Source: Pilaira anomala (lineage: Eukaryota; Mucoromycota; Mucoromycetes; Mucorales; Mucoraceae). From it: DNA of 64,000 bases. Positions 9,861 to 23,504 of this stretch are shown here, piece by piece. Made by a program: the position numbers and the translations under genes. Numbering within the stretch: the stretch's first letter is position 1; each line of letters opens with the position of its first letter. The DNA lies in NCBI GenBank assembly GCA_025716855.1, contig JAIXMQ010000018.1, positions 310,001 to 374,000 on the forward strand. The letters run 5' to 3'. The notes under the pieces were generated by a model. The model was not told where the DNA came from. It did no database searches and saw only the letters and a program-made list of their open reading frames with translations.

Positions 9861-11072
9861 ATGTTGGACATGATACTGGAAAGGTTAATAATATACTCTG
9901 AGTGTGCTGTACCTTCAATTATATTCTATCTAGTAACAAGGGGCTATACCATTAAACATGATAGTTCCGGACTTCCCGACTGGGTACTTATTGCTATAGG
10001 ATTCCTGGAATTGCTTGTACCTATACTTCAGAATGGTAAAGGAAATGTTTTGGACCGTGTTATTACCGCAGTGATGGCTATTGTAATGACATCCGGCATG
10101 TTTTTTTATGTTAGCGATCGACAAAGAACTCCAGAAGGAAAGCCACTTCGACCTTTTTACGACATCCTTAGACGTTGGAATGAAGTAAAAGTAGATGATG
10201 ATACAAAAGATAGTCCAGAATTTTCAATTAAAAAAATACGTCAAGATGCCTTGAAATTTTTAGTACGAGCTATTGGTTACGGGTTAGTCTACATACCCTT
10301 TTTTGCTACCATGGATGGATTTATTAGAGTTTGTCAAGAGCCACCCGAGATCTTTACCTATACGTCTTATTTACAGCAATTATTAAAAGCGCATATTCCA
10401 TTCAAGTCCTTATTCTATTATTTATGGGTTGGTATTGCTTTCTCATTACACATTGCACTGATACCTCTCATACATCTTTTACTGCATGCAATACAACTCA
10501 ATATACTTGTCTGGATACCCAAAATAAATATCAAGACATTGAGTAAACTTCATCAGGATTTAGTTCATTTTGTAGCACAGCCACCATTATTCAATAAGCC
10601 TTGGATGACTCGATCAGTTTATGACCTTTGGTCACGACGTTGGCATCAAATTTTTCGACCTGGATTTCATCAAGTAGCATATAGACCCGTTAGACGCTTA
10701 TTTGGAGAGAAGCACAAGACGATAGGTAGAATTACAGGAACCATTGCTGTCTTTGTTTGCTCTGGATTAATGCATGATTATATTATGTTTGTCATGCTGG
10801 GATATAGTAATTATAATGCGCCGGGAGCATTAGGTCAACAAGGCCTCTTCTTTTTATTACAAGGTGTTGCTACTATCGTATCTGCCACTGGTCCTAGATT
10901 ACCTACCTGGTTTTCCTGTCTTTTGACTTGGATTTGGGTTCTCTATACGGCTCCGCTTTTTGTAGAACCTTTTCTTCGGGTTGAATTGCACAACCATGCC
11001 GAAGTTCCTGGGTTCCCAAAATTCATGGATTCTCGTATAAGTGCTATTTGTCCTTATGGTACCAAGTCTTGA
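9861..11072 (+). CDS. Wax-synthase-like MBOAT acyltransferase
   Basis: A single-exon, 403-residue multi-pass membrane protein of the wax synthase / MBOAT family, likely transferring acyl groups to an alcohol or sterol in the endoplasmic reticulum; the real substrate is unknown. Several hydrophobic segments are visible in the first 130 residues, around residues 180-225 and in the C-terminal third. The signature region runs from DLWSRRWHQIFR through RPVRRLFG to SGLMHDY, whose histidine is the presumed catalytic residue of MBOAT enzymes. The fungal family is about 350-450 residues, so the protein appears complete. It converges on COPA, with about 250 bp between stops. Family assignment is good; the activity is inferred only. 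Confidence 0.85.
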   Translation: MLDMILERLIIYSECAVPSIIFYLVTRGYTIKHDSSGLPDWVLIAIGFLELLVPILQNGKGNVLDRVITAVMAIVMTSGMFFYVSDRQRTPEGKPLRPFYDILRRWNEVKVDDDTKDSPEFSIKKIRQDALKFLVRAIGYGLVYIPFFATMDGFIRVCQEPPEIFTYTSYLQQLLKAHIPFKSLFYYLWVGIAFSLHIALIPLIHLLLHAIQLNILVWIPKINIKTLSKLHQDLVHFVAQPPLFNKPWMTRSVYDLWSRRWHQIFRPGFHQVAYRPVRRLFGEKHKTIGRITGTIAVFVCSGLMHDYIMFVMLGYSNYNAPGALGQQGLFFLLQGVATIVSATGPRLPTWFSCLLTWIWVLYTAPLFVEPFLRVELHNHAEVPGFPKFMDSRISAICPYGTKS

Positions 11073-11322
11073 TTTTGAAATCTCATAGTATATATTTGTG
11101 TATTGTTTTTTTTATTAGAAGGGAGAGTTTTACTTATTTTGAACATAAAAAAAAAGAAGTTTTTAACTGAAACTAAAAGTACTTTTTGGTTCTTTATTAT
11201 TTAATTTATTTAGATATATTTTTTTTTTATTGGGAAAAACTAAAGATACAACGACAATTAAATTTACCACAGGAAAATACAATTGCTTGTAAAGTATTAG
11301 ACATAGTAGGAGAACCACTAAA

Positions 11323-14300
11323 TTATGTCATGACCCGATACCCGGAAGCTGAAGCACCGATTTGTGAAATTTCACAGACAGTACATAACATGCCCTGAAA
11401 CTTCAATTTGTACGAAGCTTGACAAAAGGGACAAGATACTTTTGGAGCACCTTTGTAAATAGGTTCAAATGAGAAGCCACATACAACAAATGGATTATAT
11501 TGATCATAGTTTAATTGAAATTCGTCATTTAAGTTACGTTCACAAACTGTAAGGATTTGGCGAGCCTGCATACATTATTATAAAAAAAAAAAAAATGAAT
11601 TAGTCATATTTGTTTTTGAAAAAAAAAAAAAAAAAAAAAAATCTTTTAATATTACCTCATCTGCAATCTTTTTCGGTGGTGCTAATTCTAAAAGTCTTGT
11701 GGAAAATTGTGCAGCAGTTCTAAAGTTTTTTGATTTGAAAGCTTGTTTAGCGGCTTGACGTAAAGCTAATTGAGAATGTGGAGTTTGAAGGTAGCAGTGA
11801 GTGAAGTAAGCAGCAAGTTCAAGCGAGCGTTTGATATTATTTGGCTCGTTGATAGTGATTGTTCTACGCTGTTGTTCAAGTGCTAAGCCCATAGAATATT
11901 CGCGACAAATTTTAATTAATTGGAAAGCTTCATCAGCATCAGTTTTGTTATCAACGATTGTAAATAAAAGAGAATGTAACAAATTTTTGAATTGTTTTGC
12001 ACTAGCTGGTAATTTACCATTAGAGAAAAGTTTGTAACCTGATTGAAGTTGTATCGATACCAAGTTTTGAAAGGTGTAGACAATAACAGGAAGACTACTC
12101 TTTGCAGTTGCTGTTTCTGGCTTTCTACGAAGATAAAATAGTAATCCGGGATTTGTTGCGTTTGCTGTTACAGAAGTACGGGACGATTGATAAATTGCGA
12201 GGAAGTGTGATTTTAATGGAGAGAAATTGATTGCTCCTACTTGACGGTTTAATATCTACGCATAAAAGTTAAAAGACAACAAGAAAAAAAAAAAATATTA
12301 AAAAATATTATTTTTTTTTTTAAAAAAAAAATTACCTGCATAGCTGTTTCAAAAGACCCGGAAGAGATATGATCTGCAGCTAATTGAGAAGTATGAACCC
12401 ATAAGGAGCTTTCAGTAACACCTGCAACAGGAGCTACAAAACCAGCGCTTTCTTTTACAGCTACATTTCTGATTTCGGCATCAATCTCTGTACGGATATC
12501 CATATCGTCATCCCATCCTCCATTTTCACTATCATCATTGTCAGATATATGACCGTTTATTAAATCTTGCTTATCATCAATGCCATTCGTATTATTTGAA
12601 GATATACCCAAAACATTATCGTCAGCTCCCCAATCACCACCCGCTTCATCAATATTATCAATCCCTTCATCATATGCAAATGAAGGTGCTGAAGTAACGT
12701 TTTTATCTTTTGAGTTAATAGCAGCAAATGTACTCTCGAAGAAACTCTTAGAGACAGTTAAAAGTGGCCAGTTAGGATTCTGTAAAGGATTAGAAGCGGT
12801 TTGTAAGATAGGCTGTATATTTTCAGCTTCTGTATTTTCAGGTAATTCGACATCTTCTTCGGTTTTTCCAGCAGCCGCTAAAATTGCTTCAGCTTTTTCG
12901 GTTAAGCCATGTGACTTGGCAGTTAAATAAGCTAATGAAAGCTGGCCTACATCTTGCAAAAGACGAATTCTTTCTGAAACATCTTCAAGATAAACCGCAT
13001 TTTGGAACCGAGACATGGGATCACCATTAAGTTCAGAAATCTTTAACATTTGGCGCAAATTAGGTTCATTTGCGCTTGAAAGATACAAGAATGAAAGACG
13101 ATCGAAATCTTTTGTACGCTGATAAGCAAGCTCTGCAATTTTATAATTACCATGCTTCAAAGCCCCAGCAGCTAATCTTTCCCAGTGTTCCTTCCTGTTT
13201 AAATTATGCGCAGTCTCGTAAGCTATATCTAAATTACCACATTCAAGTGCTAACTCAAATCGTGTTACATAATCCTCAACAAAATGGAGTGCAATCTCTG
13301 GGTATCCTTTCTTTTGTAAATAACCAATAATGGATTGACCTACCAATTTAGAGTTACGAATAATATACAAAACCTCTTCATATTGTCTTTTGATCAGTGC
13401 TAATTTAAACTTGAATTCAGTAGGATCAATTTCTAATTTTTCAGGTTTTCCATCCCTTCCTAAAACATGAAGAGTCTTTCCGTGTAGTTTTGTTATATAA
13501 ATAGGGTGTACAAGTGTACGGATAATGCCATTATCACTATAAATAAAATGGTTGTATTAGTCTTAAATTATAAATACTACACATGCAAAAATTTTACCCT
13601 TCAGGCAAAGCATATTTGATATGATTGAGTGTACAGTATAAAAATACACCAGACTCATCCCAAATACCATTTTTAATACGAATTGTTTCATGGATTTGAT
13701 ACAATTGTTTTAAGTCCTTATTAACAACAATCACATCATGTCTGCTCAGAAGAGCAGCCATGCTATAATCATTTGACCAAACCACATATTTAATTGAAGC
13801 TGCTTCTAGTTTTGCAACAACAAGCCCTTGTTGAATATCAAATGTATAAACTGAAGTTGCGTTTGCAATGAGTAATAATCCAGCGCCTGCGTAAAATATA
13901 TTAGTTGCACCAGCAATGGGCGCCTTGAATGTCTTCGTCACTACATTGGATAGAGTACGAATTTCAATAATTTGATTTTCCTTATCAAAAACAGCAAATC
14001 GGTTACGAGCTGTAAATACAGCATTGTATCCTTTTCCTCTTTTCGATTCATCCAGAGGTTCTGCGAGTGTGCCAGACTTTGTTTTTTGCAATTGATATAG
14101 TTCATATATTCCACCATTTTCAGACTATTACATATAAAAAAAAATAGTTAAGAAAAGAAAAAAAAGTCGTCGTTCTTTACCAAGATAATAGTTTACAGTT
14201 GAAGTAATTAAAGCTACACGCTCGGCATGGTTATATGACAAAGTTCGAGGCTGAATGAATTGTGGGCCTAATTTCTTTACACTTAATAATTCTTGACTAA

Positions 14301-15541
14301 CAGAACTAGCAAAATCGTACACATGAATGATTTTTCTATCCACATAAAATAGTTGGTTTCCGCTGACTTGATAAGCAGGTCTTTCACGATCAAGTTTAAA
14401 GACAATTAAACCGTTATCGTGCCCCGCCGCAAATAAATTTAGCTCAGGATGAGCAGCCAAAACCCAGAAACGATCGTTTTCTCGCTTAAAAGTAGCAACA
14501 GTAGATCTTTTAGTAAGATCCCAAATACGAAGTGATTTATCTTCACTAGCAGATAAAATAAGTTCTTGTTTGGGATGGAAAATAGCACTAGATACACCGT
14601 TTGTTGAACCACGACAACTATCAACTTCCCAAGCCTTTGTGTCTACGTTTGTATATTTTTTTATAAAATAAAAGAAAGGGAGTTGAGTGTGATATTATAT
14701 ATGAAAATAACTAATTGTATATATCTAACCATTCATTCTCCAAAGTTTTACTTGTCGATCATCACCAGCAGATATAACAAGAGGTAAAGTAGGATGAAAT
14801 GATACCCAATTCACACCATGATCATGCCCCTCGAGCACATATTTGACCATAACATCCATTGAACCAAACAAATCAGCTTGATTATGGTTTCTGGAGAATG
14901 GGTCATGATAAGATATTGTTGTAGGAGACTTGAACTTCTTGACTAATCCCGAAATATCCCAAACACGAACAGTTTGATCAGTAGAAGATGAAACAATTAT
15001 ATCTTGTTTTGGGTGAAATTGAGCACAAGTAACATAATGATTGTGTCCTGTTAAAATAGCGATACAAGTTCTCGATTGCCAATTCCAAATTCGAATCGTT
15101 TGATCATCTGAAGCTGAAATAATCCAAGGATGCTCATGATGAAAGAATACTGTACGGATATAGTCTAAATGTCCATTCAATGTAAATAAACACTTTTTTG
15201 TCTTGTAATTCCAAACCTTGATTTTGTAATCATCACCACCAGAAACAAAAAGTGGCTGTGTAGAATGAAATGAAAGACCTCGTACAGGTCCTGTTTTTTT
15301 GTCATTATCATTAACATTATTATTATGCATATTGAACCTCAGTTTGAAAAATAAGCTTACCATCATGCTCCTCGAATCTATTGATAAGTGTACCCATTCT
15401 GTAGTCCCATAATTGGATACATCCATTATGAAGGGAGGCAATAATCCAGGGCCTCTTACTATGAAAAGAGATACCTTTTACTCTATTACTTTTCGATTCA
15501 AACTATTGTGAATCCCAAGATGACATTAGGTTTTTTTTTAT

Positions 15542-15578
<37 letters not shown>

Positions 15579-15606
15579 CTGTTGGTCTTCAAACCTTTGT
15601 TAGCAT
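11323..15606 (-). CDS. COPA: Coatomer subunit alpha (COPI coat)
   Basis: Alpha-COP of the COPI vesicle coat, acting in Golgi-to-ER retrograde transport. Eight exons (15606-15595, 15502-15361, 15290-14730, 14642-14197, 14124-13598, 13536-12336, 12255-11656, 11565-11323) keep frame and give about 1,243 residues, the family norm. The first exon encodes only MLTK and is joined to [10 protein letters not shown], the conserved alpha-COP start; its donor is the weak GTTTGA. N-terminal WD40 repeats ([30 protein letters not shown] and others) are followed by a second propeller, a helical solenoid, an acidic linker (about 12480-12700) and the C-terminal epsilon-COP-binding domain. Intron 1 contains a (TA)n run. 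Very secure; small internal splice shifts are possible. Confidence 0.96.
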
Positions 15607-16081
15607 ATGCATCGTCATTGTCCTTATACTCAACTGGTTTGATAAATATCTTGGTCGATTGTGATCTTTTAGCTTTACTCAGCTTACCAGTTTCAATAAG
15701 AATAAGATGAAGAGTGGAATGTAAACACGTGTAACTCTGTACCAGAGTCAAGAAGACGAAACGATAAAACAAAACATCATTCAATTTCCGTTAATTGTAC
15801 TTAAATGCCCAATAAAATTCGGTAACACGGATCAAATAGTACCTGGACAATAGTTCATATCACATTTCAGGAAATCAAAAGAGTTATATTTTTAGTTTCT
15901 TGGTTTATTAGTATGATCCAGGAACAGCATCAAATCTATTGTAGGCATATGATACATGAGCTCTTCATTATTTGTATCTCTTTTCCTGCAACTGTAATGG
16001 CCAATAATACAATAAATGTTTCCCGATAGCGGCCCTACAAAGTCCTTTTCTTGCAAAAACAAAAATATATAAACTTTTGTT
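15607..16081. promoter_or_regulatory. Divergent promoter region between COPA and the GEN1-like gene
   Basis: Both neighbouring genes start outward from here, so this 475-bp stretch must contain both promoters. It is AT-rich and holds no convincing open frame or RNA gene. I see no specific operator-like element. Confidence 0.5.
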
Positions 16082-17710
16082 ATGGGAATCTTAGATCTGT
16101 GGAGACTAATTGGAGACAGTGAGAAGAAATTTAGTCTTGAGCAAATAAGTAGCTTCTCAAACAAAAGAGGAAAGATTCTGAGAGTAGCCATTGATGTTGC
16201 TTTATGGACGTTTCAAGCAAGATCGAGTGTTGTTGGGGAGTAAATGACAATAGTTTTCTTTCTCTCTTTTGGAATGAGAACCAAGAACTAATCAATTCAC
16301 TTCTTTTAATATAGCTGTAGCGAGTTGAGAGCCATGTTTTTCCGTTTCTGTCGTTTGTACGAGCTAGGGATTCGTCCTGTATTCGTATTTGACGGACCCA
16401 ACAGACCTAAATACAAACGAAATAAGGAAATTAATACGACACCCTATGAAACAAAGTTCAGACGAGATTTGATAGCCTTAATCAAATTTTTCAATTTTTC
16501 AATGTGGGAAGCATATGGAGAAGCAGAGGCAGAATGCGCCATGCTAGAAAGATTAGGGTTTGTGGATATGATATTCACAGGCGATAGTGATATTTTTCTA
16601 TTCGGTGCTCGACATGTGGTTAGGCAATGGCCATCCAAAAGACATGAGTTGATGCCATGTTTCGACTCTGCTTGGATCTCTGATATAACTGGGCTCGATA
16701 GATCTGATTTAATATTAATAGCTTTACTGAGAGGTAGTGATTACGATACACAGGGAACGAAAGGCATTGGTACCCATGTTGCAGCACAGCTGTCAAAATG
16801 CCATTTCCACCGTGCGATTATGGATGATATACAGTTTTTTGGAAGGGAGCATAAGTTGGATGATGAACGCGTGCAACATTTATTTGATGATTTAACGTAT
16901 GAACTTCACCATAACACATCTAAAAATTTATTAAGAAAGCGAACAAATGTGACATTAGATAGCAAATTTTTCGATTTTTCTATTGTAATTGACTTTATTC
17001 ACCCTACGACCAATATTGGAAATCTTAACCGTGAGCTTATGAAAGAAGCCAAGGAGCTAGAAGATAGCCTTAATTACCATCACGAACCAGATTGGTTGAA
17101 TCTAGCTGCGTTTTCACAAATATCTTTCAAGTGGCCTGCCGAATATCTCTTAAAACGATTTTCCTCTCTATTATATCCAGGCTACATGGCTAATAAATTA
17201 CGCAAACAACAACCAAATTTCAAAAAGAAAGGAGACGGTATTCGCACGGAACTAAATTCTTATGATAATAACTTACCACAGACGCAAACAACATTAGAAC
17301 AGTTTTATCGTTCGTCCTTGAGACTTCATATGAAAAGTAGTCAAGAATGTGATTTGGTTAGAATAACAGGATCAAAACTGTCAACTGATAATATAAAATT
17401 ATATAGAGTTGAATGGAATCGCTCTACCTTTGAATCTTTTCAACAGATTATTCAATTGAAACTTAACTGGGAAAACTTTCAGGATTTATGTATGGAACTT
17501 TTAGAAGAGGAAGCGAAGAATACGAGTACAGATTCATTTTCGCTTGTAAAAAGACAATGGGTAGACTCTACCTACATACATTATACCTATCCATCAATAG
17601 CTTTAGAATATCAAACAACACTTAGTAAAAATAGAACCCGCAGTAGCCAAACAAGAATGAATGAATTTCTGATTCTACCACAAAAAAAGAATAAGCACAT
17701 ATCGAATTAA
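16082..17710 (+). CDS. GEN1: XPG/Rad2-family nuclease, GEN1/Yen1-like (Holliday-junction resolvase type)
   Basis: A structure-specific nuclease of the XPG superfamily, closest by motif layout to GEN1/Yen1, which resolve Holliday junctions. Exon 1 is 16082-16239; exon 2 starts at 16315 or 16321 and ends at 17710, giving about 515 residues. The XPG-N box has MGILDLWRLI, VAIDVALW and FVFDGPNRPKYKR. The XPG-I box has GEAEAECAMLERLGF and the acidic TGDSDIFLFG motif. The helix-hairpin-helix region has LLRGSDYDTQGTKGIG. The metal-binding acidic residues look intact. The tail contains QTTLEQFY (near 17285-17308), a textbook PCNA-interacting motif. The start was chosen because XPG enzymes begin with MGI. 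GEN1 versus a divergent Rad2 paralogue is not fully settled. Confidence 0.88.
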
Positions 17711-18000
17711 ACCATCATCAAGAAACTGTTGTAAATTAACAGTGCTACATACAAATACAATAGTTTTATACATGAAATATACACATTATAATATAAAATT
17801 TAAAAGAGAATTCTTTTTTTTTTTTTTTTTTTTACATGAAGTGTTTTTATTTAAAATGATTAAGCACTTGCTTTTGTTAGTTTATTAATCAGAATAGATT
17901 GAATAAAAAAACGTTTACTAAATATATATTTTTTGGGTGTTGAGGGGTGTATTTATTTGAACATTGATTTTTTTTTAAAAAAAAAAGCATACCGATTTGC

Positions 18001-21000
18001 TTATTTCTTCTTATTATTACCGTTACTTGATCCATAGTTAGGAGAGGTGGGACTGTAACTAGGACTGGTAGGGCTATAGCTAGGGGATGTAGGGCTATAG
18101 CTTGGAGATGTAGGACTATAGCTGGGAGATGTAGGACTATAGCTGGGAGATGTAGGGCTATAGCTAGGACTAGTAGGGCTATAGCTAGGACTTGTAGGTG
18201 AATAGCTAGGACTAGTTGGTGAATAACTTGGGCTAGTGGGCGAATAACTTGGGCTAGTAGGCGAGTAACTAGGGCTAGTAGGACTGTAGCTTGGGCTAGT
18301 AGGACTGTAGCTTGGACTAGTAGGACTGTAGCTAGGACTTGTTGGACTGTAACTAGGACTAGTAGGAGAGTAACTAGGACTTGTGGGGCTGTAGCTAGGA
18401 CTAGTAGGAGAGTAACTAGGGGAAGTTGGGCTATAACTAGGAGAAGTAGGACTATAACTAGGACTAGTAGGACTATAACTAGGACTAGTAGGAGAATAGC
18501 TAGGGCTTGTAGGCGAGTAGCTAGGACTAGTAGGAGAGTATGAAGGACTAGTAGGTGAATAGTTGGGTGAGGCGGGAGAATAGCCTGGAGAAGCAGCATA
18601 TGAAGGACTTGATGGAGAGTAACCTGGAGAGGTAGGTGAATAACCTGGACTCTGAGCATAAGGACTAAGATCGCCACGCCAGGGACTTGTGATAGAACCA
18701 GCTGCTCCTGAGTTACCCATAGGTGAGAACATAGGTTCTGATGGAGATGAAGGTTGAGAGAAATCAACCCAATCAGGAGAACGTGTATCATAAGGAGTAG
18801 CCATATTGGGAGTCATATAACCTGGACCAGGAGTAGCGAATCCAGAAACATCGCCAACGACGCCCATTTGCATATTTTGTCTATGATCTTGAGGTACAGT
18901 TTGTAACATATCTTCATCTAACATAACGTCAAATTCACCGGTACCAAGAGGAGCCATTTGACCCAACATAATATTTTCAGCTACACCTCTACAGTCATCA
19001 AGTTCACCAACAGCAGCAGCTTCCATAAGAATTTCGACAGTTTCTTCGAAAGAACATCTCATTAAAGCACCTGTTTCAGCACGATTAATACCGTGACGAG
19101 TAATAGCCATTAAATGACCACGGTTAGTCATAACATCACAAAGTAAAGCCAAATGACGATAATTTACGTAAGAACCATCGAATTCAATAACATTACGCAA
19201 TTCTTTAAGAAGAGCCTTACGAGTAGCTTCAATACCAAGAACTTCCATAATTTCAACTGTGTTATTAGAATAGGTACGAGTTTCATCTACACCAATTTGA
19301 CTCATAACTTGCTGAAGATTGATACCATCAGTATCAAGACCCCATTCAGTTGTAGTTTCGAATTCACCCTGATCATTAAGAACAGTTTCTTTACGTTCAA
19401 CAATATACACCTTTCTAATACCGGGTATACCACGAAGATTGATCGAGCCCAACATACTTGCTTCCAACTTACGAAGGAAAGTATCTTCTTCTGAATGACC
19501 CTCTTCATCTTCCCTTTCTTTTTCTTCATTTTCATCTGCCAAGATTCTACAACGAACAACCAACTTTTCGGAATTCTCATCACTACCAATGACGTGAACA
19601 TCATTACGAAATTCGTCAGAAATAGCCTGAACTACTTCAGTCATGTTAAGATGCTTATCAATCATCATACCACGGTTCAATTCAATACGAAGTAACCAGG
19701 GAGATACACGAGTAACAAATGGAGAGTTATCATCTTCAAGTTGATAGTATGTGTCGACGAAATCAGCATCTTCTTCAATCACTGTTTGACGTGGATCAGG
19801 ATCATAATAAATCTCTGTGACAGAAGCGATCTTTTGAAGAGTGGTATGTTCAAGATTAACTTGTACTTCCTTTGCCAATTCAATATTGCGAGAACGTTCG
19901 GCATCAAGCCATACCTCAAGACGAGGGGTTTTGATATTCTTTGCAACGTTAATAATTTCCTTCAAACGAGGTACACCAAGTGTAACATTCTTACTGGAGA
20001 CACCAGCATAATGGAAAGTATTTAAGGTCATTTGAGTGGCAGGTTCACCAATAGATTGGGCAGCAATTGTACCAACCATTTCACCAGGTGCAACGATAGA
20101 AGTCAAGAAACGAGATTCAATTTCTCCAAGAATCCACTCAAATGCTTGAGACGTTAAGTGGAATTCTTCAACAACACGCTTTACAGAAAAGGTGGAGCGA
20201 AGTAAAATTTGGAATAATAATGTCGCGTTCTTTTGAGTTTCATGAGAGATTTTATCAGAGCCACGAACGACAAGTAGACGTTGGGCAAGAGCATTAACAC
20301 CGTCAACAATTTGAAGAGGGTGAATATCAGAAGGTTTACGAGGATCCAGATGGAAAATTTGCTGAGAATTTGTAATTAAACGAGCAAGATTGACAGGTAA
20401 AGGCCATTTATCATCACCATTTTTGAAAATAATAGTTCTGAGTTTGTTACGATCATCAGATAATTGATAGAATTCATGATCCAAATAAGATTGTGCTGTT
20501 TCGCTGCCTTCAATGCTCTTAAGAACATTGTAGCTAAGCGCGCCCTTTCTGAATCCTTTGGTCATTACATCAATCTTGTAACGTTTTTCAAACTCTGCTT
20601 GATTACATCTGAGAGAGTAGAACTTTTGACTTTCAACTGACATGGCATCCATACCATCTTCACCATAACAGAATTCAATAATATCACCAAGTGAATTACG
20701 AACAGTACCATCATATTTTACCATTACATCTTCTAAAGCTTTAACAAGACGACGTTGAATATAACCAGTTTCAGCAGTTTTGACAGCAGTATCAATAAGA
20801 CCTTCACGACCACCCATAGCATGGAAGAAAAACTCTGTAGGAGTTAAACCTCTTAAATAAGAGTTTTCTACGAAACCACGGGATTCGGGACTATGATCAT
20901 CTTTGGAGAAATGGGGAAGAGTACGGAACTTGAAACCATAAGGAATACGTTTACCTTCGACATTTTGTTGACCAACACAAGCAGACATTTGAGAAATATT

Positions 21001-23504
21001 AATGAAGGAACCTTTTGAACCGGAAATTACCATCTGTTTAACATTGTTATCTTCTTTCAAACTGTTTTGAGCCATTTTACCAGCATCATCACGAGCCTTA
21101 TTCAAAGTTTGATTCACCTTGGCTTCAAAAGATTCACGCAAGGTCATACCGGGTTGAACTTCAAGTTTATCTTGTTGTGCTGTAATAATAACTTCTTGCA
21201 CACGTTGCTTAGCTTGAGAAATAATGTTTGTAATGGTTGCCATAGATACTTTATCAGCAATAGTATCACCAATACCAATACTAAAACCATTTTGAAGCAA
21301 CCAATAATTAATAACTTGTTGAGTACCACCCAAGAAGTTCTTTGCAGCTTCAGGACCCAATTCATTCATAATTGTATGAATAAGACCACCACTAGTTGTA
21401 CCAACTGTTTTCTTACAAACAATACCACAAATTAATTCACCATTTTCAATAATTACACGTGTATCACCAGGAGAAATTAATGTGTTTTCGTTATCAGGAT
21501 GTGTAGAATGGAATGTTTGACAATTGATACCCTTGGGAATAACCATAGATACAATTTGTTTACCAGTCCACATAGGCTTAGGTTTAAGAATAGCGGGAGG
21601 GGGAATATATCCATCCCAAGAGGGAACCCACATGACAATATTCATTACCAAATCCTTAGTCAAGAAACAATCTCTTAAAGTGAACTTACGAATACCACAA
21701 AGTGTATCTTGTACAATACCCATAACAGGTTTGTTAGATTGAGGAGACACAATTTGCTTAGGAACCATACAAATTTCTGTGATTTCAGCTCTTGTTTCCA
21801 ATGATTGAGGAACATGAAGATTCATTTCATCACCATCGAAATCAGCATTATAAGGAGAAGTGACAGATAAATTCAAACGGAAAGTAGAGTAAGGCATAAC
21901 TTTAACACGATGGCCCATCATGGACATTTTATGAAGAGAAGGTTGACGATTGAAGATAACAACATCATCATCATTGATATGTCTTTCAACTCGGTAACCA
22001 TATTGAAGGGGAATTTCACCAGCACGTTTACGATAACGTAAATCGATACGCTCACCATTATCACGAATAACATATTTTGCACCAGGATGTTCTAATGGAC
22101 CATTACGAACAAGAACTTGGAGTTTATCAATGTTATAAGGAGTAACAATTTCAGGGTAAGTCAAGTTACGAGCAATACTACGTGGTACACCGACTTGATC
22201 TAAAGCAAGATTGGGATCACCAGTAATAACTGTACGAGCAGAGAAATCAACACGTTTACCCATAAGATTACCACGAAGACGGCCTTCTTTACCCTTAAGA
22301 CGAGCACGAATAGATTTAAGAGGTCTACCAGATTTTTGTAAAGCTTGAGGTTGACCAGCGATATCGTTATCCATATAAGTAGCAATATGAAATTGTAAGA
22401 GTTGTTCAAACTCTTGTACAACATGCACAGGTGCACCTTCAGATTCACAACGCTTTACATTAGCGTTTGCTTTTAAAACATCAGAAAGTTTATGAGTCAA
22501 ATCATCTTCACCACGACTTGTACCATCCATTTGAATAGAAGGACGAACTTGAGGTGGAGGAACAGGCAAAACGGTTGTAATCATCCATTCAGGTCTAGCA
22601 AATTCCTCAGATAAACCCATATCACGAATATCTTGATCTGAAATGTTTTTCAAGATTTGCAATACTTTTGCTGCGGTCAATTGTTGTCTACCTTCACCTC
22701 CATTATCGTCACCAGGGCTTGAACGAAATTGAGCATAAAGTTTTAAACCATCTTTACGAATAAGAGGTTGTTTATAACCACAACCACCATGCGTGCTTTT
22801 ACGTTTACCACCGTCAAATTCTTCCTTTTCTTCCAAGCCATCTTCTGCTTCGTCACTACCTTCGCATGTCATTTTTGCTTTAGCAAGATCCCAAACAGCA
22901 CGAAGTTTAGTCTTAGCATCCGTAATCTTTCTGGCTCTAATAAATCGAGGATTGGTCTAAAAAAAAAAAAGGTTAAGTATATTTGTATTAATAATCATTA
23001 GATTAATATACATATACATACATCGTCAACTTTAAGCTTGGAGCAATGAAAACAAACACATTCGAGGATTTTCTTAACTTTAGTCAAGAAACCTAATAAA
23101 ATTGTGACAAGTTAGAAAGATGAATACTTTTTATATATCAAAACTATTTACCGATATGATATACAGGCTTAGCAAGTTCAATGTGCCCAAAATGACCAGG
23201 ACATTCAGCCATGCCTTCACCACATGTTTGACATTTATAATTACGATCAATTGTACCCATACGAGGATCTAACAAGCCATTGTTTTTAGGCTTTTGAGTA
23301 CCTTCATCATACAATTCAGGAAATTCAACCTTCGCAACAGACATTGCTTTCTATTAAAAAAATTTATGGATTAAAATAAGATCCAAGAAAAAAAAATTGC
23401 TAAAGTTTGGCACGTACAATCTCATCAGGTGAGAGAATACCAAATTGTACAGCATCTACACGTCGAAGGGGTGCAGATGAAAATGCAAAAGGATGTCCAC
23501 TCAT
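18001..23504 (-). CDS. RPB1: RNA polymerase II largest subunit
   Basis: Catalytic subunit of RNA polymerase II. Four exons, 23504-23418, 23350-23152, 23092-23022 and 22956-18001, join in frame to about 1,770 residues. The N-terminal zinc-binding motif is visible ([17 protein letters not shown]). The active-site magnesium loop appears as [10 protein letters not shown]. The clamp, funnel and trigger-loop regions follow (for example TMTLNTFH-like [11 protein letters not shown]). The C-terminal domain (about 18040-18700) starts with several degenerate heptads and then has about 24 uninterrupted YSPTSPS repeats, ending in a short Asn/Lys tail. Short 5' introns and one long last exon are typical. 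The divergent promoter is shared with ELP1. Identification is certain. Confidence 0.98.
18040..18565 (-). repeat. 21-bp coding tandem repeat (RPB1 CTD heptads)
   Basis: About 24 tandem 21-bp units encode YSPTSPS. Synonymous codons vary between units (agt/tcc/tca for Ser, act/aca for Thr), so selection holds the protein repeat rather than the DNA. Residues 2, 5 and 7 of each unit are the usual CTD kinase and phosphatase targets. Confidence 0.95.

Noticed and set aside
17889..18791. Long 300-codon open frame rich in Leu/Val/Ala overlapping the end of RPB1 on the same strand
   Set aside because: It is a frame shift of the heptad-coding repeat; the 21-bp periodicity keeps an alternative frame open by chance. 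No start context or homology.
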